A stretch of 64,000 bases of DNA. Origin: Hypomyces perniciosus (lineage: Eukaryota > Ascomycota > Sordariomycetes > Hypocreales > Hypocreaceae). The notes below the pieces were generated by a model that was given only the letters and a program-made list of their open reading frames with translations, searched no databases and was not told the origin of the DNA. Location of the stretch: contig SPDT01000013.1 in NCBI GenBank assembly GCA_008477525.1, forward strand, positions 295,501-359,500. Reading direction: 5' to 3'. This document shows, piece after piece, positions 22,541-34,681 of the stretch; position 1 is the first letter of the stretch; each line of letters begins with the position of its first letter. The translations under genes were made by a program, and so were the position numbers.

Positions 22541-24518
22541 ATTGAAGTAAGGAGTTGAGGAAATGTAGGGAAACAATAGACGAGAGAGATTATTGGATAG
22601 AGGCCAATGAATAGTGAAGATACAGGAGTAGGAAAACAGAACTCCAGAAGGGCATGTCTTATTTTTTTTATAACATGTCAATGAACAGGTGAATAACCTT
22701 CAGGCTATTTTGGACGTGGTGAATGGATGCTTGGATTGCGCCTCCCCTGACAGCTGTAGAGGGTCCATTAGATTAAACATAAGGTTAAGGGTACTCAAAA
22801 ACATGGCGAGCTGGAAGGTGTCAACTGCACAGGGCGAGTTTGGCACTCTGGTAGTCATGGTGCTAATGCAGCAGATGCATAGGCACGGCGAGCTTCTCTC
22901 TGCAATGATCCCACGTCCACATTGACCAAATGTAATTAGAAACCATGTTTTAATTATCGAAAGTCTAAATGAAAACCCGCTTCCTGCTAAGGTACCACTA
23001 CCATAAGAGTAGAAGAAGCGAAAGTTGGGGTTCATGAACTTGCCTCATATGGTCGAAATGTTTGCTGCTCCGGAGTCATGCTGACGTGAATGGGGACTAA
23101 GAAAAGCTGGCAATCATGATTGAAACGGATAGGAACTAGCCATCCTTGCCTTGCCCAGGATTGCAATATCGGACGTGCCGATACTTTTGATTCAGTCACA
23201 ACCATGGCACGGGGAAATGCATGAACCTGCAGACACATGCCGCGATGAACCATGTTATCGGGAAAGTATAGAAGACCGCAAACTCACAGCACGCAGTAAG
23301 CCGGCAATGAATTTAGACAGCCCGGATTCTGATTCATAGAACAAAAAAGTAAAAGCATTGGGATATATCGTCTCGGCACCCCGACTCAGTCACTTGAGAA
23401 ACGAGTCAAGGGAGTCAGCCCAAAGTGTGAACCATAACCATCGATGAAGGTAATCATGTCCGACAAAGTATAAGTTACATTGTTAGACGGAACTTATCTA
23501 TTAGAAAAGACTGAAGATATATGGCCAATTCGAGCTCTGCGAAGGAAATACTGCAGGAATCTGGATGCAAAGCAAAACGCACCGAGCTATGCCAAAGTTG
23601 CCACCAGCAGTTCTGAGGTTCCGAAAAACAAACGAAGTGTTTGAACGGAACATTGCGACCTGGATAAAACAAAGCGTTTGCCTATAACTGAGAGGACTGC
23701 ATCTTGCACTTAATGACGAGGTGGATATGAAGCGAGAATGAAGTAAACAATTAATCCCGTAAAGCGACAAGTCGATAGAGTGAGAAGAAGGATTAACTTG
23801 GAAGAGCTTGGAGAAGAAAGGATTAGCTAGGATTTAGCAACAGGCTCATATGATTTTGTGGTAGGTACGGAGTATGCTTTGGATAATTCTGCCCATAGGC
23901 TGGATTGACTTCTCCAGAGTCTTGTTGAGTGGAATCACGCTGCTTGAGGTCAGTCAATAGCAGAGCTGACGCATGCAAACAAAGGACCCATTCCTAAAAA
24001 CGGTTAATAACACTACCAAGCAGAGGATAAACCAGCTGTGCAGTTTCGGATAAAATAGTACGCAACGATAGTATTTCATTCGTAAAGGCGTTTTGGTAAG
24101 TTAAATGGCGAGAAGCACGCGTTGGTGTCAAGGCTGCTGTGTGGTTGCGCCGGGCTTATTTTTCTCCGACACCACGATCTCTCGCTCACCAAAGATAGCA
24201 TTTTCTCCGCCAAAACATCTCGACATCAATATCCACGAGCAAGGGAACCTCCGCCCCGAACCCCCCATCGTCTCGAGCGATACAATTCAGTGGACCGAAC
24301 CGCTGCGACGCTTAGGGGGCAAATACGGGTCATAATTTGGAGGCAAAACACCAAGACTCAGTCTCGAATTGGACATCGACATCCAGACTACTACCGCTCA
24401 AGAAATTCAAGGCAGAGGATAGAAGCATCGAGAGCGACAAATTCCGATCAAATCGCACCTCATCTCACGAGATCAATCAGCTCCCATTTACGACTTCCCG
24501 ACCTCATCTCACTCCACC
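22541..24518. other. Intergenic, no gene seen
   Basis: Separates the acidic unknown gene (-) from mL40 (+). It holds one TACGGAGTA motif (23866-23874). The frame at 24122-24859 that overlaps the mL40 start is an out-of-frame shadow. Confidence 0.4.
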
Positions 24519-25073
24519 ATGGCGTCCACATTCTCCCTCAACGGGCTCCTCAGCCGCCTCTCTCTCCTCCCCTCCCGCAGCGCAACATCAACATCAACAA
24601 CCATGTCTTCCTCTCGCCTCCTCTCCACAACCTCAACATCCCTCGCACGCAAAGCGCCCGTCCAGGCGTCCAGCAAACCCGTCCGCCGCAATCGCGCCGC
24701 CCCCAAGTCCGAGAACTTTCAACGCATCCGCACCCTCAGGCGCAACATGTTCTCCCCCGCCCCTCCGCCGCTGCGCATGGCTCGCCTGCGCTACCTGCGT
24801 CACTGGACGATCCACCGCGCGTGGCAGCTCTTCCGCCGGAAACAGCACGAGGCTATTGAGAAGGAGCGAAGCAGGATGCACGCTGGCATGTATAATGCTT
24901 GCGAGGAGCTTCGCAATACGGTTGGGCCGGGATCGAGGGGTGAGGGATACTTGTATCGTGTTGCGATGGAGAAAAAAGGTGTGTATGGCCTCAACGGTGT
25001 GCCGATAGAGTATGCCAGGTTTCAAACAGATAGCCCGGCGAGAGAGCCATGGAATCATGATTGGAAGAGGTAG
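24519..25073 (+). CDS. Mitochondrial large-subunit ribosomal protein mL40 (L28)
   Basis: Single-exon, 184 aa. The N-terminal ~60 residues are rich in Ser, Arg, Thr and Leu with almost no acidic residues, typical of a mitochondrial presequence. The mature region contains RIRTLRRNMFSP, then PPPLRMARLRYLRHWTIHRA and WQLFRRKQHEAIEKERSRM, which match the fungal MRP-L28/mL40 family (PF09812). It should be a component of the mitochondrial 54S ribosomal subunit. A second in-frame Met at 24603 (MSSSRLLSTT) would still leave a presequence, so the exact start is uncertain. The gene is convergent with rho2. Confidence 0.82.
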   Translation: MASTFSLNGLLSRLSLLPSRSATSTSTTMSSSRLLSTTSTSLARKAPVQASSKPVRRNRAAPKSENFQRIRTLRRNMFSPAPPPLRMARLRYLRHWTIHRAWQLFRRKQHEAIEKERSRMHAGMYNACEELRNTVGPGSRGEGYLYRVAMEKKGVYGLNGVPIEYARFQTDSPAREPWNHDWKR

Positions 25074-25789
25074 AGGACAGACCCCAAATGTAGGCTGAAC
25101 GGAGAGCAAGTTCGTCCCAATTGGTGTATCATATAAAATTGTATAGTATTATGACAAAGACGACGTAGATTCTTCCACGAAATGTAGGATACATGTCAAC
25201 TTTTAAACAGACACTTGAAGATTCATCATTCTCATATTTGACCACCAGATTAGATCTTCCATCTCAACCTTTCCACCTTTTCCATGCAAGCCAATCCACT
25301 GCTACAAGAACATGAATGCACCGTCACTCTATACCGTCCACCGTATTAATACAGAGGCTAAAGCTGCTTCATAGCGAAGCACTTTTCCCACTGCAGCAAA
25401 GATTCGCTTGCCAAGATACATAAACCCAAGAAATATGAAATAGTAATGGTGGTTAAGAAATATGACCGTCTCCCGATCCCCCTTATCGGAGGTCGTAAGG
25501 GACTCCCAGGAGTCGCACGCTCGAGGCATTCTGCCGTACGACTGAGCCTGTCACGACACCTGGAAGCATCCGGTCAGCTTCTGAATACCTCCGAGATTCG
25601 AGTTGAGCCAGACCCAAAGCGCCAAGTAAAAATGCAAGCCATGTTTGATCGCACCACCTCCAGACAATATCGCACAGAAATGAGCCCTGGGTTTGGCAGC
25701 AGAAACAGCGACAACCGCGTCTCGTTGTGGTCTCACAACCTTTCATCGTTTCGTTTTCGACACAGTTATTAGGAAACAACGATTGGCGT
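25074..25789. other. Convergent intergenic region
   Basis: 3' regions of mL40 (+) and rho2 (-). The frames crossing into rho2 are shadows; no gene is supported. Confidence 0.4.
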
Positions 25790-26698
25790 TCACAGGATAA
25801 CACAGCAACCACCGCCTTCACCCTTTTCAAAGGTGAGAAGTGCCGCTCTGGTAGCTGCTTCGAATACGTCATCGACGCCTTCTCCGCTCAAGCTTGAACA
25901 CTCGAGGTATCGCTTGGCGCCAATTTCTCTGGCAACCACCTCGCCGTCGTGCGAGGTGACAAAGCGCAGAGACTTTTTGCGCATCTCCTCGATCGCAACC
26001 GGGTCTTCACGCAGGTCCTTCTTCAGACCAACAAGAATGATAGGCACACCCTCACATAGACGGGTGGCTTCCTCGATCCACTGCAATAATCATATTAGCT
26101 GTGGCCTCGGAAAGAATGAGCCGCCCTTTTTCCATACCTTGTGCTTAACATTGTCAAGAGAGTCGGGCGTATCGACTGAGAACCCTATTAAGATAACGTG
26201 CGCTTTCGCGTAGGCTAGGGGTCGTAATCGTTCGTAGTCCTCTTGGCCAGCTGTATCCCACAAGGCAAGCTGAACGGACTTGCCATCCACTCGGCAATCT
26301 GTTACGTAGTTTTCGAAAACGGTGGGGATCTGCATCGACTCGTCAACATGGCGGACTGGAGGGTCTGCGCAACTGTCGGACTCACGTAATGCTGCGCGGT
26401 GGTTAGCGACGATGATGGTCAAGAGCAAATTGAGGTGACATACTGTTGGAAAGTAACCAAGTGTGAAGACACTAAGCAGACTTGTCTTTCCGCAGGCGCC
26501 ATCACCAATGATGACAAGCTTCCTGTAAATGGTTCTGGTCAGTCACATTATCTCGCCACGATGAGGATCAATAGACTCTGCAGGGCCAAAGGGATACAGC
26601 AGCAACCGAGGCCGAACACGAGGAGGTAACCGGTGGTAGGGGAATAGCCAGTGGCGATCATACCTGCGGATGACGTTCTGCGGACTCCCACTGGCCAT
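25790..26698 (-). CDS. rho2: Rho2-type small GTPase, five exons
   Basis: Exons 26698-26664, 26522-26444, 26391-26386, 26329-26138 and 26080-25790 splice to a 200-aa Rho GTPase. It has P-loop GDGACGKT (18-25), switch I with [23 protein letters not shown], and the Rho insert around [15 protein letters not shown]. The guanine-specificity motif is degenerate (GLKKD), and the C-terminal CaaX box is CVIL, for prenylation and membrane attachment. Blocks such as [25 protein letters not shown] and DPVAIEEMR distinguish Rho2 from Rho1/Rho3/Cdc42. Rho2 acts in cell-wall integrity and polarity signalling. The third exon is only 6 nt (CATTAC, His39-Tyr40), with canonical donors and acceptors on both sides (GTATGT...GCGCAG; GTGAGT...ATGCAG). 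Without it the switch I loop would be two residues short. Confidence 0.92.
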
Positions 26699-29161
26699 GT
26701 TGAGCGATGTGATGGAGAGTATTCGGGTTCAATCGACAGGGCAAAGTGCTGCGTCTTTTGCGAAAGGAACTCCCTAGTTCCGCGGCTCGCTCGCCGACGA
26801 TCTTCGGGGGACCAGGACCAGAGGAACCAGCGTCTTGGAGGGTTTGCTCGACTGTCGACTTTTGTAGATATTTTGGCTCGGGAGCGCCGCTGTGCTGCCT
26901 CACTACCAACGAGCGACGGTCGCGTTTAGGGGATACGGGTTGACCAGGGCGGTGCAACGGATTGGTTGGCAGAAGCAGGCGATTTTGGTTGGAATACGAG
27001 CTGAAGAGGCACCAGCTATTCCCTGCGGACACGGCTATGAAGGGCTCTCTGGCTGCACCAATGGACAAAAGCGGGCCAGGGGTGGGAGCACAAGAAGGAA
27101 TTGAGTATTTCAAGAGACAATGAATAAAAGAAAGTAAGGAAGAGGCTCGCTTGTGGCCCTGAATATTATGACATAGCAAAGCAAAAGGTACAAGCAGCAA
27201 TAATAATGCCCAGCAACGTTTCACAAAAGAGGCGGCTGGCCTGTCCCGTACTGTGAATGTATGGATCAGATCGAGTGGAGTTTCGATAAAAAGTGACCTA
27301 ATAATAATACCACAAGAGGGGGCTCACCAAGACACGGCTTACATAAGTGGACTAAGTCGCTCTACATACCTACAAGTACCTAGGTACTAGTAGCATTGAA
27401 GGTGTCACAGACCGTCTCGCCTGTGGAAACTGGTGGAATTGTGAGAGCAACAATGATCATGACTCTATATAGGAAGTAAGCTCTGTATGCACTCTAGCGA
27501 TGTAGCCTCGTTCCCACACGTTCCGGCGAGCCTGGAAAAGAATGTCCCCTGATGCATGTACTTCGTACTCCGTAAATCCTTCAGTGTACGGCCACTGTTT
27601 GCTCCCGATCATCCCGCTCGGGGCTGTGCCTGAAGACGATGAGCCAAAGGCTAAATACGCGCGGTAGGCCAGTCGGTACAGCACCAGCAAGTCAGCTCCT
27701 ATTCCCTGTTTAGATACAAGGGACGGATGGCGTGTTTTGCAGAAGAGCCCGTCAATGTATTCTCCTTGATTGGTCCATCGGTGGATATCCCAAGTCTAGA
27801 CCAACTGCAATCAAGAAGACCTCGATACGGAGTATGACGCGAAGTTTGCCGGAGGCTCGGTCCCGGAACCGGCGAGCATGCTTTTATAGGTACTTCGTAC
27901 GTCAAGCTTACAATGAGGCTGGTAGGCGCCAGTTCCTCTGGATCCCTTCACATCCTCTTCCCTCGATCAATATGTGATTATCTGCTCCGTACCCAGTCTC
28001 AACTGCATTGTGACCGACCAGTCGTACCAAACTTGACACCGACAGACAGTGCCTGGTTCTTTCGGTTTCACAGGGAAGTGATACAGGTATTGCGCAGCAT
28101 TGAACAGGAGAGACCCCAGGTTATGAGGTTGTGAGGTCTGTAACGGGAGTCGATCGATTCATTAATCCCCATAGTATTATTATTAGTATATTATTAGTAT
28201 ATTATTTAGTAAGATTGCTGGTGTAAATCAAAGACGCCAATGCAGCAAACAAAGTTGCTTCCCTCGGAAGTACTGCCAAGGTACCAGAGTCTAGCAAACC
28301 ATTGTTAGGCGGGTGCGCGGGCATGCCGGGCCAATGAATGGATTGTCGATACAGGGAGCAAAGAGGGCTGTGTCGATGAAGAAAAACGGCCGGAATCGGC
28401 AGAGAATGCTCACTTTCAGGGCTCGTGAGATGGCTGGCTGGACAATGGAACGTCTTTCGAGGGCCACAAAGGTACATGGATGCGACACGCCTCACCAGCC
28501 TTGTCTCCCTTGCCCCTGCCAGCTGACGCCTAAGGCAAACAGAGGCGGAGGCGGTTTCCTGTCCTGGATGCGTCACGTGCCCCCTCACAGGACGGCGTCT
28601 CAACACAGCGCGAAATGTGATTGATGGCTTAGCCCCAGTTTTTACAGGCCTCAAGACTGCATTCTTGCATAACCAAAGTACACGCCACTATGTAACTACA
28701 CCACACGGTGACTTCCATCGAATTCTGGCGGACCAAAGCATAGACTACGACATTCCCTATCCTTTTCCCGCGCAATCGAATCGAGCACAGTGACGCGCCG
28801 GCCCTCAGAAGCTTAGGAATTCGACTCGGGGCGCTCCCTTACCCCCACTGGCGTCATTGCTGACCTAACCCTGAACTGGCCTGCGGATTGTGAGTGCCTC
28901 ATTTTGAGACCTGGACGCAGGCTCTCCACCAGAGCAAACATAATTGCCTATGCAACGCCTTGCCTCGCTCCGCCTCCACCTTTGGCTCTCCCGCTACCCG
29001 GCCACAGCTCTCGCTACCTTGCGCGTCCTGCCTCGAGCCTAAAAGACTGACACGTCCATTTTCTGTCTGCAGATTGTATTGTTCATTGTTCATTGTTCAG
29101 AGGCGCCCCGATTCCGTGCGAGACTTGATGCTTTCGACTGCCCTGCTTCCGTAGACCTACG
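26699..29161. other. Divergent intergenic region rho2/nst1
   Basis: No gene called. The 188-aa frame at 26658-27224 lies antisense-free over the rho2 leader and has no domain. The region carries TACTTCGTA (27559-27567 and 27891-27899), TACTCCGTA (27566-27574) and TACGGAGTA (27826-27834). It also holds a TA-rich simple repeat at 28171-28211. Confidence 0.45.
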
Positions 29162-32100
29162 ATGCCGGCCAACAACCAGAAACCGGCTCCTCCCACGCCG
29201 GCATCGCCTCGAAACACCGCCAAGTACACCAACAAGGACGGGTCCAAGTTCATTACCGTTCCTAAGGGCACGCCGTCAGACTCGTCCCAACCTTCGACAC
29301 CCACCGTCGCGAACCCGAACAACCCCTTGCAGCCCCCGGACTCGACTGCTCTCGACGCGCCTGCCCCGACCGTGAACCGCAAGAAGCAAAAGCGACGCCA
29401 GAAAGCTGCTGCGAAAGCTGCCGCGCAGCAAGCTGCCAACGGCCACCCGAGCCCCGCTTTCGATTCTGGCAAACGGGTACCGGCTGACTACGAGATAGTC
29501 GCAAGCGACGAGGACGATATAGAGTATGTAATAGCCGATGAAGCTGAAGCCATAAAGGCTACAAATAGGCTGTTGGCACATTTAAAGGAGAGCAAGAACA
29601 AGAAAAAGAAGAAAGGGAATAGCATGGATGGCCACGCTGCAGAAAGTTCAGGCGGAGGGCAGCAGCCAGATGCACAAGCTGCTTCACAATCGCGAGGCTC
29701 TGGGATGTCCAGGGACAAGATATGGAGTACCAGTAACCATGAAGAGCGTGAGCGGATCAAGCAGTTCTGGCTAGGCCTGGGCGAAGAGGATCGGAAATCC
29801 CTAGTCAAGGTGGAAAAGGATGCGGTTCTAAAGAAGATGAAGGAACAGCAAAAGCACACATGTAGCTGCACTGTTTGCGGAAGGAAACGGACCGCCATCG
29901 AGGAAGAGTTGGAAGGCCTTTACGATGCGTACTACCTTGAGTTGGAACAGTTCGCAAATCAAGGAGAGGGCCCTCCCTTGCTACCACCTCCCCGCGACTT
30001 CAACATCGGTCCGCCTCGTGGCCTACCGTCCGGGTATGCTCGCCAGCCTCCGTCCCGCGGTCGAATAGTAGAACACGTGGGCGACGATGAAGAAGACGAA
30101 TTGGAAGAAGTCTATAGTGAAGACGAGGTGGAGGACGATGACTTTAGTGACGACGAACCCCCCGAAGAATTTCACAGCTCTCATGACCGAGACGTGGCAG
30201 ATTTCTTGACATTCGGCAATAGCCTTCAGGTCAAGGGTACGCAGCTTCTTGAAACACTTCTCAACAGATATGGTAACATGGACTTAGGCGGCATTCTCAC
30301 CGTGGCGGATGACCTTCTCAAGAACGACGGCAAGCGGTTCATCGAGATGATGGAGCAACTTGCGGAACGTCGAATGGCCCGAGAAGAAGAGGCAAGAGAG
30401 CACTTCCCCCGAGGCTATGGTCATCCCAACGGCTCATACTCCAATCCTCATAGTCATCCTCCCCCTGAAGACGATGAGTATGAAGAGGAAGAGGATGAGG
30501 AGGAAGACTATGACGATAGTCAAGATGAGGAGTATGAGGATGAAGAGGTATACTCCAACCCCTCTGTGATGCCGTCCAAGTTCCATACTGAGTGCTGTTG
30601 CCAGGATCCAATGACAGAGGAGCAACGGATGGAGGAAGGTCGCCGCATGTTCCAAATCTTTGCAGCCCGCATGTTTGAGCAAAGGGTACTTTCAGCATAC
30701 AAGGAAAAGGTGGCTAAGGAACGACAACAGAAATTGCTGGAGGAGTTAGAAGAGGAAAGCCGGCAGGTCGATCAGCAAAAGGCCAAGCGGGCGAAGAATG
30801 CGCAGAAGAAGAAGGACAAAGCTGCGCAGCGAAAGCAGGCCCTTGCTGAGGAAAAGGCACGTAGAGACGCTGAGAAGGCCGCTGAGGAGGCCGCTCGAAT
30901 CGAAGCTGAGCAACAGAGGGTCGCCGAGCAGAAGCAGAAGGCCGAAGAGAGGCGCAAGCAAAAGGAGGCGCAGAAAAAAAGCCGAGGAGGAGGCACGCCT
31001 GAAGAAGGAGGCCGAGCGACAACAACGCATCCACCAACAGAAGGAAAAGCAAGCCGAACAGGAGCGCAAACTTCGCGAAGCAAAGGAACGAGAGAAGAAA
31101 CTCAAAGATGAGCAGCGCCTCAAGGAAAAGGAATCTCGCGAACAAAAGGAACGAGAGGCTCAAGAGCGGAAGGAGAAACAGGAGCGTGATAAACGGGAGA
31201 AAGAGGCCAGAGCAGCGAAGGCCCAAAAGGAGGCACAAGAGGCGGCAGAGGCTAGGGAAAAGGCCAAGGAGGAAAAGGCAGCCCAAAAGCTCGCGTCTCT
31301 AACACCGCAACCTCAACCCTCGCAACCCGCTAAACGCAGCCAGCAACATCCAGTCTTGATACCGACCGTCTTGCCTCAACATCCGACTAACCCAGCGAGC
31401 TTCGTCTCACCAAAGATTCCCGTGGCGACCCCCGCAATCCCCAAAGTACCAACACCCATTCGCCCACGGACTACATCTACATCTCTCCAAAAAGAGGCAA
31501 GCCAGGCAAGCTCATCTGGCTCACAGACAACATCTGCACCCAGTCAGAGCGCGTCACCGCATTCCATAACTCCAATTTACGCCAGTCCTAGCTCTAGCGG
31601 ACAAGAGAGGAAAATCAGCGGAAGCACTTTGCCAGGGATACTGCCAGGAACAGTCTCTATTACGCCGCCTGGGCTTCTTTCCAAAGGCCCAAGTCCATCC
31701 GCGCCATTCCAACTGCCGCCAATGGGCATGCAGCCTCCTCCAGGACTGGCCCATCATCCACCACCACCGGGTTTCCCAGCCCGATTGAATCATGATCCTA
31801 TCTTTCCGCTTGGATTTCGACCTGCTCCTGGTCCCAATATGATGATGCCACCGCCGGGCATCAATGGCCCAGCGGGCCGAGGGTTTCCAGCAGCTCCTAT
31901 GCCTCCTCCAGGTTTCTCCCAGCCAGCTGCTGACCAGTTCTCCATTGGGCAAGGATTCCCAATACCTAAGGAGGGACCTCTCCCAACACACGGTCGCCAG
32001 CCCTCTATCGGATTTGATGCATCGCCTGGAGCCTCGACGCAGCCCATTGGAAGGCCGGCTCCGATAGGACGACCCGGTAGCGTGAATCATGGGCGTTTTT

Positions 32101-32771
32101 TCGACGAGGACGAGGACACCAAGCATCTTGGCAGCCGTGTCCTTGTGGAAGATGACGACCCTCTAGGATTGGACATCAATCCAGGCAGCCTGCGTAATCA
32201 GCCCCCAGGACTACGATCGGGTTTTGCAGCCGGTCCATTCATGGACTCAGCCTTTCCCATGGCACACAATCCTTGGGGACCTCCTGCTGCTGGCTCGCAA
32301 TTTCCCCCGCCCGGATTTGGGAATCCCGGCTGGGGTCCTCCAGGAGTTCCGCCGGGCTTTCACGTTGGATCACCCGGCTCAGGCATAGGATCTATTCGAT
32401 CACACTCACAGCCTCGACACGTAGCTGTCCGCTTGATGCTCTGCCAGGCTTGCAAGGATCTGGCGAGTTCTGCATCTGCCGATGCAGAAGGATACGTCGA
32501 TCTCAGCACTATCAAATCCCATATTGACGCCCAGTCTGGGGACCCAAGCATTACGGAACAGGACTTACTAGATCTCTGTGATACCGAAGGTAGTCCATCA
32601 AACGGAGGAGGCACATTCGATATAAGACGTGATATCACAGGGTCAGGAAAGCATATAGTCAGATGGGTCCCTGATTCAAATGACGGGCTGAATCCTCACT
32701 TCCGAGCGGTGGGAGCGCCGGGTGAGATTGGGAGCCCCTTGGTAAGCCAAGCTTCATTGCGGGGGATCTAG
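29162..32771 (+). CDS. nst1: Stress response protein Nst1, with frame break in an A7 run
   Basis: Two frames together give about 1202 aa, the usual size of filamentous-fungal Nst1. Frame 1 (from 29162) begins [11 protein letters not shown] and includes [17 protein letters not shown] and a long acidic tract. It also has a Cys/His-rich CSCTVCGRK and the block [20 protein letters not shown]. The coiled coil of Glu/Lys/Arg/Gln repeats starts near residue 510. Inside it, at 30974-30980, a run of seven A's shifts the frame. With six A's the coiled coil would continue without interruption ([19 protein letters not shown]). Frame 2 then runs through the Pro-rich region and the C-terminal block [17 protein letters not shown] to the TAG at 32769-32771. 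Nst1 is a negative regulator of salt tolerance in yeast. The shift is probably an assembly indel, but slippage is not excluded. The frame is also open after the TAG (see findings). Confidence 0.85.
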
Positions 32772-33880
32772 AAACTTCCTAGCGAGACGAGCGAGCGAGC
32801 CGATAACGATGTCAGCCCTTCGAAGCGGAAAAATCTGCTGCAAAGGATTGGCGTCGCCGGATTGTCTACGCCTGAGACTCGGCGACGGGCCCCTTCCGCA
32901 ACAACCACGCCTATTCGACACGAGAAGGGTCACGTCAGCAACTATTCTGCCTCCATGCGTGACCCCAGAGGTCACCGGAAGGGCGTTAGCGAGCATTATA
33001 CGCGCTGGGAGCGCGGAGTGAATAACGTCACGAGTAAGCTAGATACCTAGGAGGGCTTTTTCGACCTTCGAAATGAACTTCGCAACGAGCTTCGCAATGG
33101 CGGCCGAAGGTCCCTGGGTCTTTAAGCGACGAGAGAGTGTGGTTTTTTTTTTAGAGCTGCCGACTACATCTGGCGGCAATAACAACAAAAAACAACAAAC
33201 ATGGTTATGATACACCACTATGGCGTGCGCACGCATATTGTGACTAGACACGGATCATGGTGAGGAGAGGAGGGACATTAGAGTAGCGACTATTAGGTGT
33301 GCGAAACAGCCTCCCTCCACCAGCAGATGCAGAATTCTTGTTCGAGTAGCATTCACTATTAGGTATGCGAAACACAGGTCTTTGAAATGACAAGGTGAAG
33401 CTGGTGCCATTATTTTGCCCGTGATATTGCTGCTGTCGCATAGGTATCATCGATATACTCTGACTTCTGATGCAGTAAATGATCAATTCCTGGCATGGTT
33501 CTGAACTTGACCCAATGCGAGAAGCTAATCGCCACGTGATGCTCAGCATCAAACTCACAACCTCCATCATCAAGTCTATCCCCTAACTATTGAAGTAACT
33601 CATAAAATACACATAATGCAATGGAAATAGGCCTGTTGTCCAATTTGAGCCTTAGTTTCTAGCTGGATTCGTTGTTTCTTTTCCATTACCTACACATAAA
33701 CCACAAGACGATATGCGCCAACATGTCCAGATCCAGCTCCGAGAGCAACACAACACAACGCAAAGATATATCAAAAAGAGCTGTCCTCCCTCAATGCCGT
33801 GCTTCGCAAATGTCATGACTGTTCTCCCCTTCCCTGACAATCTCGAGTCTGCTTGGCTCACCACAGCCAGCCCGGCCCTT
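32772..33880. other. Convergent intergenic region with in-frame continuation of nst1
   Basis: For 93 codons after the nst1 TAG the same frame stays open, to TAG at 33048-33050, encoding a basic peptide that includes RRRAPSATTTPIRHEKGH. Whether it is translated is unknown. The remainder (33051-33880) shows no gene. Confidence 0.4.
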
Positions 33881-34681
33881 CTAGGACTGGTTCCGGTCGT
33901 GAAAGGGATCACCTCCCTCCTGCTGACGCATCAGCGGTGCCCGAGACTCCTGAGCGCGCTTCTTCTTAGTTTGAGCTCTGGCGAGGGCGGTAGCCTCGGC
34001 GCGGGCTTCAAGTTGCTTGTGGTGGCGGCTTTCCTTGCAGGACTGGAGTGTCAGGAAAGTGATGCCGATCACGATAGAAACGCCAAAGAAGATGGCGATG
34101 ATGATGCCGCCGACATCGAGGCCGTTTTGCATCTTCATGCAGACAGTGACGCCAGTGGAGTCCATTGAACACATGAGGCCAGGAGCACAGGCGCTCTTGG
34201 CGACCTCAGTAGGGAAGCATGAGAGGGTCTTGATTACGCCGTTGCTCGTCTGCTCCGGACATGAACTCGTCGAGACGGTCGACGTGGCGAGACACACTAG
34301 GTTTGTATCCCTGGCTGCGAGAGTCGGAGTCGGCGCCGCAGCCTCTGGTTCGGGGGCAGGCACGGTTTTCTCTGCACGCTCGAGCACAGCGCGGTGTCGC
34401 TTTCTCAGTTCGCCGAGCCTGAGCATCTCGTCGCATCGATCCAGTGTATACTTGGCCTCGATGGTGGCTTCCGACTTGGAGCATCCTGCGTTGGCATAGC
34501 ATGCCTCGATGTCACTCGTCTCGGCGCTGGGGAGATGAGACAGACAGTAGGTGAGTGAGCCGTGGTGTCCGCAGTCGGAAAACTCGGCGAGATCCGCGCT
34601 GTTCTGGAGGAAGCACTCGTGCTGTGACATGGCGAGCGCGCCACTGCTGAGGGCGAGGGCTGCGGCGCTGGAGAATCGCAT
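33881..34681 (-). CDS. Single-pass membrane protein with Cys-rich ectodomain
   Basis: Single-exon, 266 aa. It has a signal peptide (MRFSSAAALALSSGALA), then an ectodomain with paired cysteines (ECFLQ, SDCGHHGSLTYC, ACYANAGC, DRCDEML), reminiscent of CFEM-like Cys spacing but not clearly that family. A second Cys group (LVCLATSTVSTSSCPE, LSCFPTE, SACAPGLMC, VCMKM) precedes the transmembrane segment GGIIIAIFFGVSIVIGITFL. The cytoplasmic tail is basic and Gln/Arg-rich. This suggests a type I plasma-membrane or cell-surface protein; its ligand and role are unknown. Confidence 0.75.
   Translation of the reverse strand: MRFSSAAALALSSGALAMSQHECFLQNSADLAEFSDCGHHGSLTYCLSHLPSAETSDIEACYANAGCSKSEATIEAKYTLDRCDEMLRLGELRKRHRAVLERAEKTVPAPEPEAAAPTPTLAARDTNLVCLATSTVSTSSCPEQTSNGVIKTLSCFPTEVAKSACAPGLMCSMDSTGVTVCMKMQNGLDVGGIIIAIFFGVSIVIGITFLTLQSCKESRHHKQLEARAEATALARAQTKKKRAQESRAPLMRQQEGGDPFHDRNQS

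Noticed and set aside
24122..24859. Plus-strand frame overlapping mL40
   Set aside because: Different frame from mL40, His/Pro/Arg-rich, no homology recognised.
26658..27224. 188-aa minus-strand frame with a hydrophobic start
   Set aside because: Overlaps the rho2 first exon in another frame and covers its leader; no domain.
30714..31286. Leu/Phe-rich minus-strand frames over nst1
   Set aside because: Antisense of Lys/Glu-rich coiled-coil codons; apparent membrane-like composition is an artefact.
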